Source of the DNA: Microbulbifer celer
GTDB lineage: Bacteria > Pseudomonadota > Gammaproteobacteria > Pseudomonadales > Cellvibrionaceae
Direction: 5' to 3'
Length of the DNA: 64,000 bases
Assembly: GCF_020991125.1 (NCBI RefSeq)
Contig: NZ_CP087715.1
Location: 2,135,501 to 2,199,500, forward strand
Made by a program: the position numbers and the translations under genes. Numbering within the stretch: the stretch's first letter is position 1; every line of letters begins with the position of its first letter. Of this stretch, positions 1 to 9,382 are shown piece by piece. A model generated the notes under the pieces. The model was not told where the DNA came from. It did no database searches and worked only from the letters and a program-made list of their open reading frames with translations.

Positions 1-30
1 GTGATAAGTGCAATACAGGTCAGGTTGCAG

Positions 31-140
31 GGCAAGTGCTGGGGGTTTGTTTTCGAAAGCGTCGGCGACAGGGATGTCGCCGCCGCAGCGTACAGGGATG
101 TATTCACAGCGGTTTCGAAAACAAACACCCAGTGCTTGAC
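31..140. repeat. Structured intergenic repeat, copy 1 (GGAT double hairpin in a long stem)
   Basis: Arms at 33-58 and 113-138 are complementary at 23 of 26 positions, with two further G-T wobbles. Inside lie two small hairpins, GCGAC/GTCGC and TAC/GTA, each presenting AGGGAT in the loop, followed by a TTCACAGCG box. The same architecture recurs near 5.0 and 14.5 kb with different arm sequence. There is no ORF. It lies beyond the 3' end of the minus-strand methyltransferase-like gene. Confidence 0.8.
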
Positions 141-171
141 CGCCACCCAACCATGAAAAGACCACCAAACC

Positions 172-198
172 AAAAATGCCCCGGAACAATCCGAGGCA
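172..198 (-). terminator. Intrinsic terminator of the methyltransferase-like gene
   Basis: Read on the minus strand, a 9-bp stem (one G-T wobble) with a TTGT loop is followed by five T residues, 26 bases past the stop codon at 224. Confidence 0.75.
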
Positions 199-223
199 CT
201 CTAACGCTCAAACCTGGTGAAGA

Positions 224-1030
224 TCAGCTTTTCGGCTTTCGGAACCGCAGCGTCATACGGTCGCTCTCGCCAATCGCCAGATACTTCTCCTTATCTTCAT
301 CGCCAAGACGCAGAGACGGCGGCAGCGTCCAGACACCTTTCGGATGATCCGCAGTATCCTTCGGGTTCGCATTGATCTCACTGGACGCCTCCAGCTCAAA
401 GCCCGCTTTTTCCGCCAGCTCGATCACATAATCCTGAGGCATATAGCCGCTTTTCTTCATCTGATCGCGACTCGTACCCGGCTTCGCCCGGTGCTCTACA
501 ACCCCCAGGATGCCGCCCGGCTTCAACGCCTTGTAGAACGTCTTGAACGCCGCTTCTTCATTATCGCCGCCCATCCAATTGTGCACATTACGGAACGTCA
601 GTACCGCATCCGCAGAACCTTCCGGCGCAATCTCACTGTCACCACCGGGCGCAAATTCCGTCAGCTTCACCGCCCCGTAAGTTGCCTTATCGCTCGCCAG
701 CTTTTCCTCATACACACCGCGATACTTCTTGAAGTAACCGACGTCAGTCTCTTTCGGGAAATGCGCCGCGTAGAAGGTACCTTCATCCTTCAGCATCGGC
801 GCCAGAATCTCACTGTACCAACCGCCGCCCGGCCAGACCTCCACCACGGTCATGTCCGGTTTCACCTGGAAAAACTCAAGTGTCTCTACCGGGTGTCGAT
901 ATTCATCCCGCGCCACATATTTCGGCGTGCGATGCTCTCCCTCAACCGCCTTCTCCAGCGCCGCCGAGTGGGCCGCGCCACAAAGAGAGACCGCGCAGGC
1001 CATACCCGCCAACCAGTGTGCAAGCTTCAT
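224..1030 (-). CDS. Exported class I SAM-methyltransferase-like protein (COG4798 type)
   Basis: About 268 residues. The first ~24 residues form a signal peptide (Met-Lys, hydrophobic core, Ala-His-Ser-Ala), so the product should reach the periplasm. The mature part has a Rossmann methyltransferase layout with a glycine-rich SAM loop (VVEVWPGGGWYSEIL, about residues 62-76), an acidic second strand, and VLTFRNVHNWMGG near the middle. The ATG at 1030 is preferred over the in-frame GTG at 1036 because the GGAG ribosome site is correctly spaced only from the ATG. The family is annotated as predicted methyltransferase without a known substrate. It is odd for a SAM-binding fold to carry an export signal, since SAM is cytoplasmic; the enzyme may be inactive or use another ligand. 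A terminator follows. Confidence 0.8.
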   Translation of the reverse strand: MKLAHWLAGMACAVSLCGAAHSAALEKAVEGEHRTPKYVARDEYRHPVETLEFFQVKPDMTVVEVWPGGGWYSEILAPMLKDEGTFYAAHFPKETDVGYFKKYRGVYEEKLASDKATYGAVKLTEFAPGGDSEIAPEGSADAVLTFRNVHNWMGGDNEEAAFKTFYKALKPGGILGVVEHRAKPGTSRDQMKKSGYMPQDYVIELAEKAGFELEASSEINANPKDTADHPKGVWTLPPSLRLGDEDKEKYLAIGESDRMTLRFRKPKS

Positions 1031-1182
1031 AATCACTCCGTTTATTGATTATTGATCGGTTTCTTCTCCATCCAGTGATGATTCAACACTGCAGGCCGTG
1101 CCCTGTAAAGACTGTTTTTGCCCACTTGCGGACTGACTGGCTACAATTCAGCTCAGTGTATCAACAGTGATAAGGAAGCCCC

Positions 1183-1713
1183 ATGCAACAGCATTACGTC
1201 ATCTCCATCATCAGCGACGACAAACCCGGCGTCGTGGAGATGCTCTCCGCCGCCGTCGCCGAGAACGGTGGCAACTGGGAAGATAGCCGCATGGCGCACT
1301 TTGCCGGCAAGTTCGCCGGTATCCTGCGAGTCAGTGTCGCCGCCGAGGAAAGTGACAAACTGAAAGACGCGCTCCAGAACCTGGCCGGCGACGACTTCAA
1401 ACTACAGATTGAAAATGCGCTCGCAGTCACCGCCGACAATCGCCAGGCCCTGCAACTGAAGCTGATGGGTAACGACCGCCCCGGCATCGTCAAGGAAATC
1501 TCCCGCGCCCTGGCTGCCCGCAAGATCAACATGGAAAGCCTCGATACCCGCTACGGCAGTACCCCCTGGAGTGGAGAACCTCTGTTTACCGCAGAATGCA
1601 CCATCAGCGTCGCTGAAGACGTGAGTATCGACGGCCTGCACGACGAACTGGACGAAATCGCCGACGAACTCGGAGTCGAGATCGACTGCGAAGACATCTC
1701 TGCCGCGCTATAA
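1183..1713 (+). CDS. gcvR: Tandem ACT-domain protein, glycine cleavage repressor-like
   Basis: 176 residues made of two ACT domains: residues ~4-80 begin YVISIISDDKPGVVEMLS, and residues ~88-170 begin LQLKLMGNDRPGIVKEIS. This is the GcvR arrangement; E. coli GcvR is slightly longer and modulates GcvA at the glycine cleavage operon. No DNA-binding domain is present, as expected for the family. A good AAGGA ribosome site precedes the ATG. A possible promoter lies upstream (TTGCCC at 1128, TACAAT at 1142, 18-base spacer). No gcv genes are in view, so the regulatory target is inferred from the family only. Confidence 0.8.
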   Translation: MQQHYVISIISDDKPGVVEMLSAAVAENGGNWEDSRMAHFAGKFAGILRVSVAAEESDKLKDALQNLAGDDFKLQIENALAVTADNRQALQLKLMGNDRPGIVKEISRALAARKINMESLDTRYGSTPWSGEPLFTAECTISVAEDVSIDGLHDELDEIADELGVEIDCEDISAAL

Positions 1714-1726
1714 TCCCCGCCACTCA

Positions 1727-1749
1727 CAGCCCGGTTCCCCGGGCTGTTT
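1727..1749 (+). terminator. Probable terminator after gcvR-like gene
   Basis: An 8-bp perfect stem CAGCCCGG/CCGGGCTG with a TTCC loop lies 13 bases after the stop. Only three T residues follow, so termination strength is uncertain. Confidence 0.5.
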
Positions 1750-1828
1750 CACACTCAACAACCGGTCATACTGTACGTGATGCCCTTTCGGGCCTTCACC
1801 TCGAGCGACCGGCGTCAGTACACACGCG

Positions 1829-2293
1829 ATGTTCAAAATAGTCCTGTATCAACCGGAAATTGCCCCCAACACCGGCAATATCATCCGACTCTGCGCCAAT
1901 ACTGGTGCCGAGCTGCACTTGATCGAGCCCCTGGGCTTCACCATGGATGACAAACGGCTGCGCCGCGCCGGGCTCGACTATGCCGAGTACAGCCGCGTGG
2001 TACGCCACCGGGACTGGCAAGCATTTGTGGACACCGAGCGCCCCACACGGGTTCTGGCCCTCTCCACCAAGGGTTCCCGGCCGCATTCGGAGATTGAATT
2101 CCAACGCGACGACGCCATCGTATTCGGTCCCGAGACCCGCGGCCTGCCGGCAGACTTCCTGGCCATGACCGGCTCGGAGAACACCCTGCGTATCCCCATG
2201 TGCGCCAACAGCCGCAGCATCAACCTCTCCAATGCTGCGGCGATTGTCATCTATGAGGCCTGGCGGCAGCTGGGGTATGAAAACGCACTCTGA
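1829..2293 (+). CDS. trmL: tRNA (cytidine/uridine(34)-2'-O)-methyltransferase
   Basis: 154 residues, the usual TrmL length. SPOUT-fold signatures are clear: an N-terminal [19 protein letters not shown], a central FGPETRGLP loop (knot) and C-terminal [19 protein letters not shown], which form the SAM-binding trefoil knot. It methylates the ribose of wobble nucleotide 34 in tRNA-Leu isoacceptors. The neighbour mnmC also modifies the wobble position, so this plus-strand block is partly devoted to anticodon modification. No convincing ribosome site is visible before the ATG. Annotation is secure by family. Confidence 0.92.
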   Translation: MFKIVLYQPEIAPNTGNIIRLCANTGAELHLIEPLGFTMDDKRLRRAGLDYAEYSRVVRHRDWQAFVDTERPTRVLALSTKGSRPHSEIEFQRDDAIVFGPETRGLPADFLAMTGSENTLRIPMCANSRSINLSNAAAIVIYEAWRQLGYENAL

Positions 2294-2370
2294 CCCGAGC
2301 GGATAAGAGCACCCAAGTAACTGAAGGCACCAAATGCTGTGCCGCCCACAAACCAGAACACTACCGAGTT

Positions 2371-2922
2371 ATGCGCGCACCCATCGGACTTTTTTACGGA
2401 TCCAGCACCTGTTACACCGAAATGGCGGCGGAAAAGATCCGCGACCGACTCGGGGAAAACTGGGTCGACCTGCACAATGTCGCCGACGATGATATCGATC
2501 AGATGGAAGAATATGACTTCCTGATCCTCGGCATTCCCACCTGGGATTACGGCGAACTGCAGGAGGACTGGGAGAATTGCTGGGATCAGCTGACCCTGCT
2601 CAATCTGAGCGGCAAAACCGTCGCCTGCTACGGCCTCGGCGATCAGGAAGGCTACCCCCAGTGGTATCAGGATGCCCTCGGCTACCTGCACGCCCAAGTG
2701 GTCGCCCTCGGTGCCAAGGCTGTCGGTTACTGGCCCGTCGACGGCTACGAATTCGAGGAGTCCAAGGGGCTCACCGCCGACGGCAACCAGTTTGTCGGCC
2801 TCGCCCTGGACGAGGAAAACGAGTTCGACCTTAGCGACGCACGCCTCGATCAGTGGTGCGCCCAGGTCATGCGAGAATTCGGCCTGCAAGCCGGTTCAGA
2901 GAGCAGACCCAACGATGGCTGA
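2371..2922 (+). CDS. fldB: Flavodoxin (long-chain, FldB-like)
   Basis: 183 residues. The FMN phosphate loop is [16 protein letters not shown] near the N-terminus, with the aromatic flavin loops [18 protein letters not shown] (~50-67) and [21 protein letters not shown] (~85-105). The insertion and length fit long-chain flavodoxins, small electron carriers for cytoplasmic reductases. The last eight bases overlap the start of mnmC (ATGG-CTGA), indicating translational coupling. No strong Shine-Dalgarno precedes the ATG, and the true start could differ by a few codons. Confidence 0.88.
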   Translation: MRAPIGLFYGSSTCYTEMAAEKIRDRLGENWVDLHNVADDDIDQMEEYDFLILGIPTWDYGELQEDWENCWDQLTLLNLSGKTVACYGLGDQEGYPQWYQDALGYLHAQVVALGAKAVGYWPVDGYEFEESKGLTADGNQFVGLALDEENEFDLSDARLDQWCAQVMREFGLQAGSESRPNDG

Positions 2923-4954
2923 TCCCACGCCACCGGTACCATCCCACGCTGCGCTCGACTGGCGCGAAGATGGCCAGCCGGTGTCCACCGCGTTTGACGA
3001 TATCTACTTCTCCACCGCCTCCGGCCTGGAGGAAACCCGTTACGTGTTCATCACCCAGAACCGGCTCCCGGAACGCTGGGCAGCACTGACGGGCAGTGAC
3101 ATTTTCAGCATCGGCGAGACCGGCTTCGGCACCGGGCTCAACTTTCTGGCCACCTGGCAGCAATGGCAACGCCTGGCACCGGGCGCCCCGCGCCTGCATT
3201 TTGTCAGCGTGGAAAAGTACCCCCTGCACCGCAAAGATCTCGAACGCGCCCTGGCCCTGTGGCCGGAGCTCGCCACATTCAGTGAACAACTGATCGAGCA
3301 GTATCCGCCACTACTGACCCCGGGCGTACACCGTCTCAAATTTGACGGTGGCCGCGTGCAACTCACCCTCTCCATCGGCGAGGCCAGCGACGCCTTCACC
3401 CAATTACAGACAGAAGACCCGCAGCGGGACGCGATGATCGATGCCTGGTTCCTGGATGGCTTCGCGCCCTCCAAGAACCCCGACATGTGGCGCCCGGAAC
3501 TGTTCTCGGCCATTGCCCGGTTGAGCGCAGACAACGCCACCTTCGCCACATTTACCTGCGCGGGCATCGTCAAACGCGGGCTCAAAGGCGTTGGGTTCGA
3601 AATCGAGAAAGTCCCCGGGTTCGGCCATAAGCGGGAAATGCTGCGAGGCCAGCTTGCCAGTGCCGATCCGCAAGCAAGCGCCGGGCAACAATACACGCAA
3701 ACCCCCTGGCATCTACCGGATGCCCCCACGCGCGGACAGCCCTGCACTGTCGCCATCATCGGCGCCGGTATCGCGGGCGCCACGCTCGCCAGAGCGCTGG
3801 CAGAACGCGGCTTGAAGGTCGCCGTGTTCGAACAGGGAGCAGGCCCCGGCAGCGGCGCATCCGGCAATGACCAGGGCATTCTCTACGCCAAGCTCTCTCC
3901 CAAGCCTGGCCCCAATGGCGACTTCAACTTACAGGCGCTGCAGTTCGCCCTGCGCTACTACCTGTGCCAGTGCCCCGATGCCGTGCACTTCGACGGCCTG
4001 CTGCAACTGGCCCAGAGCGAAAAAGAGCAAGGCCTGCAACAACAGATCGCAGACACCCTGCGCGGATGGGACGCCGACACACTGGTACGCCCAGTCTCCG
4101 CACAAGAAGCCACCGACCTGAGCGGCGTCCCCCTCGATGTCCCCGGGCTGTACCTCCCAAACGCCGGCTGGCTCGAACCCCGCAACGTGTGCAGCACATT
4201 ACTGGAACACCCCAGCATCACCCTGCACAGCAGTCAGCGCATCGAAAGCATCGAGCATCGGGAAAACCACTGGCAATTGAGCAGGCACCGTGAAACCTTC
4301 CACGCGGACGTCCTCGCCCTCTGCACCGCCAACGGCATCAGAGACTTCGCGCGTACCAAGCCATTGCCGCTGCAGCCGATTCGCGGCCAGGTCAGCTTCG
4401 CCCAGGCAACGGACCGCTCCAGAAAGCTGAAGATCGCCCTGTGCGGCGAAGGCTACATCGCCCCCGCCCACCGTCATCACCACAACCCGCAACACAGCTT
4501 CGGCGCCACCTTCAAACTCAAACAGACCGACACCGAAGTCCGCGCCGAAGAACAGCAGGAAAACCTCGACACCCTCCGCAAACTGCTACCGGACATCGCC
4601 GCAGATTTTGCTCAAAACCCCATGACCGCCCGCGCCGCCCTGCGCGCCGCCACCCTCGACTACCTGCCCATGGCCGGCCCGGTGGCAGACTGGCACTCTC
4701 TCGCCGACACCTACGCCCCACTACGGAAAAATCGCAAACAGCTGATTCCCCAACGCTGCCACTACCAGCCGGGATTATTTGTGTTGGGAGGATTGGGGTC
4801 GCGCGGCTTCACCTACGCGCCGTTGGCGGCGGAAGTGGTGGCCTCATGGATCAGCGGAGAGGTGATGCCGGTAGAGGGAGAACTGGTGCGGGCACTGCAT
4901 CCGATGCGATTTGCAATAAGGGCTTTAGGAAAAGACCGGCCGCTCAATTTCTGA
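2915..4954 (+). CDS. mnmC: Bifunctional tRNA mnm5(s2)U biosynthesis enzyme MnmC
   Basis: 679 residues, near the normal length for the two-domain enzyme. The N-terminal methyltransferase half (~1-245) contains [15 protein letters not shown] (SAM loop) and [17 protein letters not shown] (catalytic). The C-terminal FAD oxidase half (~265-665) starts [21 protein letters not shown] (dinucleotide motif) and ends [17 protein letters not shown]. The oxidase converts cmnm5U34 to nm5U34 and the transferase methylates it to mnm5U34. The reading frame is open far upstream, but the start at 2915, overlapping the fldB stop, gives the standard MADP...LDWREDGQP beginning. A structured repeat follows the gene. 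Confidence 0.93.
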   Translation: MADPTPPVPSHAALDWREDGQPVSTAFDDIYFSTASGLEETRYVFITQNRLPERWAALTGSDIFSIGETGFGTGLNFLATWQQWQRLAPGAPRLHFVSVEKYPLHRKDLERALALWPELATFSEQLIEQYPPLLTPGVHRLKFDGGRVQLTLSIGEASDAFTQLQTEDPQRDAMIDAWFLDGFAPSKNPDMWRPELFSAIARLSADNATFATFTCAGIVKRGLKGVGFEIEKVPGFGHKREMLRGQLASADPQASAGQQYTQTPWHLPDAPTRGQPCTVAIIGAGIAGATLARALAERGLKVAVFEQGAGPGSGASGNDQGILYAKLSPKPGPNGDFNLQALQFALRYYLCQCPDAVHFDGLLQLAQSEKEQGLQQQIADTLRGWDADTLVRPVSAQEATDLSGVPLDVPGLYLPNAGWLEPRNVCSTLLEHPSITLHSSQRIESIEHRENHWQLSRHRETFHADVLALCTANGIRDFARTKPLPLQPIRGQVSFAQATDRSRKLKIALCGEGYIAPAHRHHHNPQHSFGATFKLKQTDTEVRAEEQQENLDTLRKLLPDIAADFAQNPMTARAALRAATLDYLPMAGPVADWHSLADTYAPLRKNRKQLIPQRCHYQPGLFVLGGLGSRGFTYAPLAAEVVASWISGEVMPVEGELVRALHPMRFAIRALGKDRPLNF

Positions 4955-4988
4955 CAACCTACGACGAAGCACGACAGGCAGAAGCGAA

Positions 4989-5113
4989 GGCAGAGCACCG
5001 GGTGGGGATTTTCAGGAGCGTCGCAAACAGGATGTTTGCGCCGCAGCGCCCAGGGATGGGTTCACAGGGGGGCGCCTAGCTCGGTCCTGAAAATCCCCAC
5101 CCGGTGCTTTGCC
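4989..5113. repeat. Structured intergenic repeat, copy 2
   Basis: Arms at 4994-5017 and 5085-5108 are a perfect 24-bp inverted repeat, extendable to 29 bp with a wobble. Within are hairpin CGCAAACA/TGTTTGCG around a GGA loop and CCC/GGG around AGGGAT, followed by TTCACAG. The arm sequence differs from copy 1 yet stays complementary. It occupies the gap between convergent mnmC and the DUF502 gene, with no T tract beside the stem. Confidence 0.85.
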
Positions 5114-5127
5114 GCCCCCGAGAGAGA

Positions 5128-5766
5128 TTAAGAACCAGTAACCGAGGAACCTGAAGACTCAAGCCGAAACAACTGCGCACTTCCGGAGCCACAAGCCACA
5201 ACAGACTTCATCGCCGCCTCCACCGTCACATCCGGCAGAATCTCCACACAGTCCGCCGGCAAATGGTAAACAAACCCCGAAGTCGGCACCGGCGCCGTCG
5301 GCACATACACCGTAAAATCCCCATTCTCATGCCGCGACGTCACAATCGCCGTCACAGACAAAGGGTTGCTCGCCCCGTGAATCCGCGCCCGCGCCACCGG
5401 CCCCGACAACACCCCATCACCAGCGCCACCACCAATAAACTGCAACACCAGATCCTTGATCGTATTGTATCCCGGCGCCAACTTACCCAACCAATGGTCC
5501 AGATGACGGTGGATCCAGCGCCCCACACTCGTCTTAACCAACAGACCAATCACAAAACACAACCCCAGAATCGCCGCTATCACGATCAGCTGCGCAACGG
5601 TATCCTTCAGATTCGTATGGTCCTGCATCCAGTGCGCCGCCGGCGCCAGCAAATCCGTCACCTGACCAAATAACCACTGAATCAGCAGAAAGAAAATCAC
5701 AATCGGCAGCACCACCGCCAGGCCACCGAGTAAAGTAAGCGTGACAAACGTTTTTATTCTGGTCAT
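5128..5766 (-). CDS. DUF502 family inner-membrane protein
   Basis: 212 residues. There are two hydrophobic membrane segments: residues ~8-30 (VTLTLLGGLAVVLPIVIFFLL) and ~58-80 (QLIVIAAILGLCFVIGLLV). The soluble C-terminal region holds the DUF502 features: GYNTIKDLVLQF, and DFTVYVPTAPVPTSGFVYHLPADCVEIL, a pattern also seen in plant COV1-like relatives. Function in bacteria is unknown. The gene is divergent from the glutaminyl cyclase with a very short gap, so promoters must overlap. The ATG choice agrees with the membrane start; no strong ribosome site is seen. Confidence 0.85.
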   Translation of the reverse strand: MTRIKTFVTLTLLGGLAVVLPIVIFFLLIQWLFGQVTDLLAPAAHWMQDHTNLKDTVAQLIVIAAILGLCFVIGLLVKTSVGRWIHRHLDHWLGKLAPGYNTIKDLVLQFIGGGAGDGVLSGPVARARIHGASNPLSVTAIVTSRHENGDFTVYVPTAPVPTSGFVYHLPADCVEILPDVTVEAAMKSVVACGSGSAQLFRLESSGSSVTGS

Positions 5767-5810
5767 AAAATACTGCTACTGAATCATTGAAAATGCACTG
5801 CACACCCAAT

Positions 5811-6596
5811 ATGTACAGACCCTTGATCACCGCCCTCGTCGCGCTGCTGCTGACACCGTTGCTACAGGCACAACCAACAGCAACACAGCCGGTCGAACTC
5901 GACTACCAACTGCTGGAAACCAAGGACCGCCCCGCCGACCACTTTACCCAAGGGCTCTATTACGACGGCGACCGATGGTATGAAAGCAGTGGTCTGTATG
6001 GGCGTTCATGGCTCGCGGAGTATACCGACCCCGGGGGTAATCCGGTAAGGCGCAAGTGGCTCGCAGGCAACCGATTTGCGGAAGGGCTCGCAATTCTGGA
6101 CGACCAGCTCTACCTGCTCACCTACCGCGCCGGGGAGCTTCAAGTCTACAACCGCAAGAACTTCTCCCTGCAGGCGACCCTCACCTATCGCGGCGAGGGC
6201 TGGGGCCTCACCACCGATGGCGAGCAGCTGATCATGAGTAACGGCAGCAATACCCTCACCTTTCGCGATCCGGCGGATTTTTCCGTCCAGCGGCGCCTCA
6301 AGGTCACTGGCGGCCCCGGGGGCTGGAGCCGACTGAACGAACTGGAATATGTGCACGGGCTGATCTGGGCGAACATCTGGCAGGAGCCAAACATCATCGC
6401 CATCGACCCCGAAAGCGGGAAAGTACAGGCCATCCTGAATCTGGAGAAACTGCAACGGGATAGCCTGGGAAGCAAAAGGACTGTAGACGCAGTTGCCAAT
6501 GGTATCGCCTGGGACGAACACCGCAACGGTCTCTGGGTGACAGGAAAATACTGGCCGAAACTCTACCTGATCCGGCCGGAAGGCGTGGGTTTTTAA
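5811..6596 (+). CDS. Secreted glutaminyl-peptide cyclotransferase (bacterial/plant QC type)
   Basis: 261 residues from the ATG at 5811; in-frame TTG 5787 and ATG 5793 are alternatives that would only lengthen the signal peptide. The signal peptide spans ~1-20 (ITALVALLLTPLLQAQ). The mature part is a five-bladed propeller family protein: FTQGLYYDGDRWYESSGLYG, FAEGLAILDDQLYLLTY, GEGWGLTTDGEQLIMSNG, LNELEYVHGLIWANIW and VANGIAWDEHRNGLWVTGKYW. These blades carry the family's conserved Glu and Trp residues. The enzyme cyclises N-terminal Gln of exported proteins to pyroglutamate. The export signal places it in the periplasm. Confidence 0.88.
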   Translation: MYRPLITALVALLLTPLLQAQPTATQPVELDYQLLETKDRPADHFTQGLYYDGDRWYESSGLYGRSWLAEYTDPGGNPVRRKWLAGNRFAEGLAILDDQLYLLTYRAGELQVYNRKNFSLQATLTYRGEGWGLTTDGEQLIMSNGSNTLTFRDPADFSVQRRLKVTGGPGGWSRLNELEYVHGLIWANIWQEPNIIAIDPESGKVQAILNLEKLQRDSLGSKRTVDAVANGIAWDEHRNGLWVTGKYWPKLYLIRPEGVGF

Positions 6597-6625
6597 GCGG
6601 GATGGGGCCTGAGCGCAGTAACGTA

Positions 6626-7069
6626 TCAGTTGCGGTAGTAATCGATAACAGTCAGTAGACCGCCACTGCGGATGGTATCCAGTGCAGAGCCCTTTACCTG
6701 CAACCGGTATCCCCGGTCCTGAGGCTCTAACGTCACACCGTCCGCGCCTTTCGCACCATCGAACAGCATCTCATCTCCGCCATTACTGGCGCGCCACTGG
6801 ACGCCCTCAATATTGCGCATCCCGGGCAATTCGATAGTCACCGCCTGCAGGTGCCGGGGAAGCTCACGCATCTCCATTCGGGCGATACCGGTCGAGGTGG
6901 CTACAGAGTACTTCAACTGGTTTTCCGGCGCGGGCTGCCAACCGAGGTGAGTATCGGCCACGGCGGATTGCGCCAGGTAGCGGGGATTGAGAGTCTGGTC
7001 TTGAGAAGCGGTCGAACATCCTGTCAAACCGATAATCAGCATGAATGACGCCGTTGTCATTGCTCGCAT
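6626..7069 (-). CDS. Small lipoprotein of unknown function
   Basis: 147 residues. The N-terminus is a lipoprotein signal: a short basic start, hydrophobic stretch and lipobox LTGCS (Cys about residue 18). The remainder is a short beta-rich domain without a motif I recognise; a stretch [27 protein letters not shown] lies mid-protein. An AGGG ribosome site lies eight bases from the ATG at 7069. It is transcribed divergently from recQ, with nearly 200 bases between the two starts. No function is proposed beyond membrane anchoring. Confidence 0.7.
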   Translation of the reverse strand: MRAMTTASFMLIIGLTGCSTASQDQTLNPRYLAQSAVADTHLGWQPAPENQLKYSVATSTGIARMEMRELPRHLQAVTIELPGMRNIEGVQWRASNGGDEMLFDGAKGADGVTLEPQDRGYRLQVKGSALDTIRSGGLLTVIDYYRN

Positions 7070-7262
7070 AGTGTTATCCCTATGTTTGCGGTGCCGGGAT
7101 TATAGCCCAACAGCAGATTTTTGCAGGGCGCCCGAGATTTTCTCGTGCCTGCAGTCGCACTGCAAATGGTCCGTTGCTTCTTCCGGTCGGTTTCTCGCCG
7201 CTATCCGTTTCTTGTGCTTGTGCGGTTCTATCCTCAGTGGTGTCACGGGTATACTCCACCCC

Positions 7263-9098
7263 ATGACAACTTCCCCCCAAGCCCCCGAATACATCCTCGA
7301 GCACACCTTTGGCTACACCGATTTCCGCGGTGACCAGAGGGCCATTATCGAAACACTGGTGGAAGGCCAGGATGCTCTGGTTCTGATGCCCACCGGCGGG
7401 GGGAAATCCCTGTGTTACCAGATCCCCGCCCTCGCCCGCCCCGGCTGTGGCGTGGTGATCTCGCCGCTGATCGCGCTGATGCAGGATCAGGTAGAGGCGC
7501 TGCGGGCCGCGGGGGTATCCGCCGCATTCCTGAACTCTTCCCTGGCCTTCCACGAGGCCCAGCAGATTGAATCACAGCTATTAAACGGCGAACTCGAATT
7601 ACTCTACCTGGCACCCGAGCGGCTATTACAGCCCCGCACCCTGGAATTGCTGGGCCGAGCGCAGATCTCCCTGTTCGCCATCGATGAAGCCCACTGTGTC
7701 TCCCAGTGGGGGCACGATTTCCGCGCAGACTACCTGCAACTCTCCTGCCTGCACGAGCGCTTTCCGGCGGTCCCGCGGGTGGCCCTGACCGCCACCGCGG
7801 ACCAGCGCACCCGGGGAGAGATTGCCAACCGCCTGGATCTCACCGGCGCACGTCACTTTGTCAGCAGTTTTGACCGCCCCAATATCTGTTATCGCATTGC
7901 GCCCAAGAACAATCCCAAGCGTCAATTGCTGCAGTTTCTGCAACAGGAGCACATGGGACATGCTGGGGTCATTTATTGCCTGTCTCGCAGCAAGGTGGAA
8001 TCTACCGCTGCCTGGCTGCAGCAACAGGGGTTCAATGCTCTGCCCTACCACGCCGGCCTGAGCTCGGAAATGCGCGCGGATCACCAGCGTCGTTTCCTGC
8101 GCGAAGAAGGGGTGATTGTGGTGGCCACCATCGCTTTCGGTATGGGCATCGATAAGCCGGATGTGCGCTTTGTCGCCCATCTCGACCTCCCCAAAAGTGT
8201 CGAGGCCTATTACCAGGAAACCGGCCGCGCCGGCCGCGACGGAGAGCCCGCTACAGCACTATTGCTGTACGGACTGGAAGACGTAGTGAAACTGAGCCAG
8301 ATGGCAGCACAGTCCGAGGGCAATGAGGCCCACAAACGCCAGGAGCGCCAGCGCCTGGATGCCATGCTCGGGCTGTGCGAGATCACCAGCTGCCGCCGCC
8401 GCGCCCTGCTGCGCTACTTCGACGAGGAACTGGCGCAGGACTGCGGCAACTGCGACACCTGTCTGGAACCACCGCAAACCTGGGACGCCACCGAAGCCAC
8501 CCGCAAACTGCTGTCCTGTATCTATCGCACCGGGCAGCGCTTTGGCGCCTCCCATGTAATCGATGTATTGCGCGGTGGCGATACCGAGAAAATCCGCCAG
8601 TTCAATCACCAGCAAGTCTCTACCTACGGTATTGGCAGCGACATGAGTGCCAACGAATGGCGCGCGATCGTACGCCAGCTGGTGGTGCGTGGTTTCCTGC
8701 AGGTCAACAGCGAAGCGTTCAACGCTATCCAGCTCACCGAACAATGTCGGCCAGTCCTGCGCGGGGAAGAAACCGTACTGCTGCGGACCCTGCCGAAAGC
8801 GACTCGCAAGGCCCCCGTCAACAGCGAACCCCGCGCCGCCGTGGAAATCGCGCCGGAAGATCAGTCCCTGTGGGAAGCCCTTCGCGCCCTGCGCAAGTCC
8901 CTGGCCGAAGAGCGCGGCGTACCGCCCTACGTAGTATTTCACGATGCCACCCTGCGGGAAATGCTCAGCGCCCGCCCCCGCAACGAAGCAGAGATGCTCG
9001 CCATTTCCGGTATCGGCGACAGCAAACTGGCCCGTTTCGGGGAACCGTTTCTCAGCCTGCTGGCGGAATTTGCCGGTGCGCCCGTCGAGTCAGGTTAA
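7263..9098 (+). CDS. recQ: ATP-dependent DNA helicase RecQ
   Basis: 611 residues, the same size as the E. coli protein. Helicase core: Walker [14 protein letters not shown] (~42), DEAH box [17 protein letters not shown] (~138), [12 protein letters not shown] and [19 protein letters not shown] with [10 protein letters not shown] (motif VI). The RQC zinc site is built from cysteines around [15 protein letters not shown] and CGNCDTC (~370-400). The HRDC domain is at ~530-605 ([26 protein letters not shown]). The frame is open upstream of 7263, but the region before it has no family similarity and the ATG gives the usual start. It unwinds recombination intermediates in the RecF pathway. Confidence 0.95.
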   Translation: MTTSPQAPEYILEHTFGYTDFRGDQRAIIETLVEGQDALVLMPTGGGKSLCYQIPALARPGCGVVISPLIALMQDQVEALRAAGVSAAFLNSSLAFHEAQQIESQLLNGELELLYLAPERLLQPRTLELLGRAQISLFAIDEAHCVSQWGHDFRADYLQLSCLHERFPAVPRVALTATADQRTRGEIANRLDLTGARHFVSSFDRPNICYRIAPKNNPKRQLLQFLQQEHMGHAGVIYCLSRSKVESTAAWLQQQGFNALPYHAGLSSEMRADHQRRFLREEGVIVVATIAFGMGIDKPDVRFVAHLDLPKSVEAYYQETGRAGRDGEPATALLLYGLEDVVKLSQMAAQSEGNEAHKRQERQRLDAMLGLCEITSCRRRALLRYFDEELAQDCGNCDTCLEPPQTWDATEATRKLLSCIYRTGQRFGASHVIDVLRGGDTEKIRQFNHQQVSTYGIGSDMSANEWRAIVRQLVVRGFLQVNSEAFNAIQLTEQCRPVLRGEETVLLRTLPKATRKAPVNSEPRAAVEIAPEDQSLWEALRALRKSLAEERGVPPYVVFHDATLREMLSARPRNEAEMLAISGIGDSKLARFGEPFLSLLAEFAGAPVESG

Positions 9099-9110
9099 GC
9101 GCCCCCGGGG

Positions 9111-9194
9111 ATGGAGAACACGGTTTTCGAAATGGATGCCAACGGCGTTTTTGTGGGCAGTTCCTATATCTACGCGCAAGCTCGAGAACAGCTA
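9111..9194 (+). pseudogene. Relic of a beta-lactamase-family serine hydrolase
   Basis: A short frame opening with ATG at 9111 encodes ENTVFEMDANGVFVGSSYI followed by YAQARE. This resembles the segment of class C beta-lactamase-like serine hydrolases that normally reads TVF-x-D-x-x-G-x-x-VGSS-x-YATARDWARFG. The similarity stops at about 9189-9194; the frame then runs on with unrelated residues to a stop at 9282. Nothing upstream in frame or in recQ extends it. It is therefore most likely a fragment of a lost or rearranged gene. Recognition is from memory of the family, so a search is needed to confirm. Confidence 0.45.
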
Positions 9195-9382
9195 GTGTGG
9201 TGTAGCAGTTTGCTTCGCCAAAACGCCCCGTCCTCCGCTAAACCCTCCGGGGTTGCGCATAAACCTCTTTCCGTCTGCGCCTGAACCGTTACAATCGCCC
9301 CCGCAAAACGACTCTCGAACACATTAGAAAGGCCGGTTGCCAGAAAGCACCGAATCGCCCACAGACGTACCTAAGGAACACC

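Noticed and set aside
344..1048. A 234-codon plus-strand frame opposite the exported methyltransferase-like gene
   Set aside because: Arg/His/Leu-rich composition typical of an antisense shadow; the minus frame has a signal peptide, SAM motif and terminator.
2672..2914. An 81-codon N-terminal extension of mnmC
   Set aside because: It lies wholly within fldB in another frame; MnmC similarity begins at the ATG at 2915.
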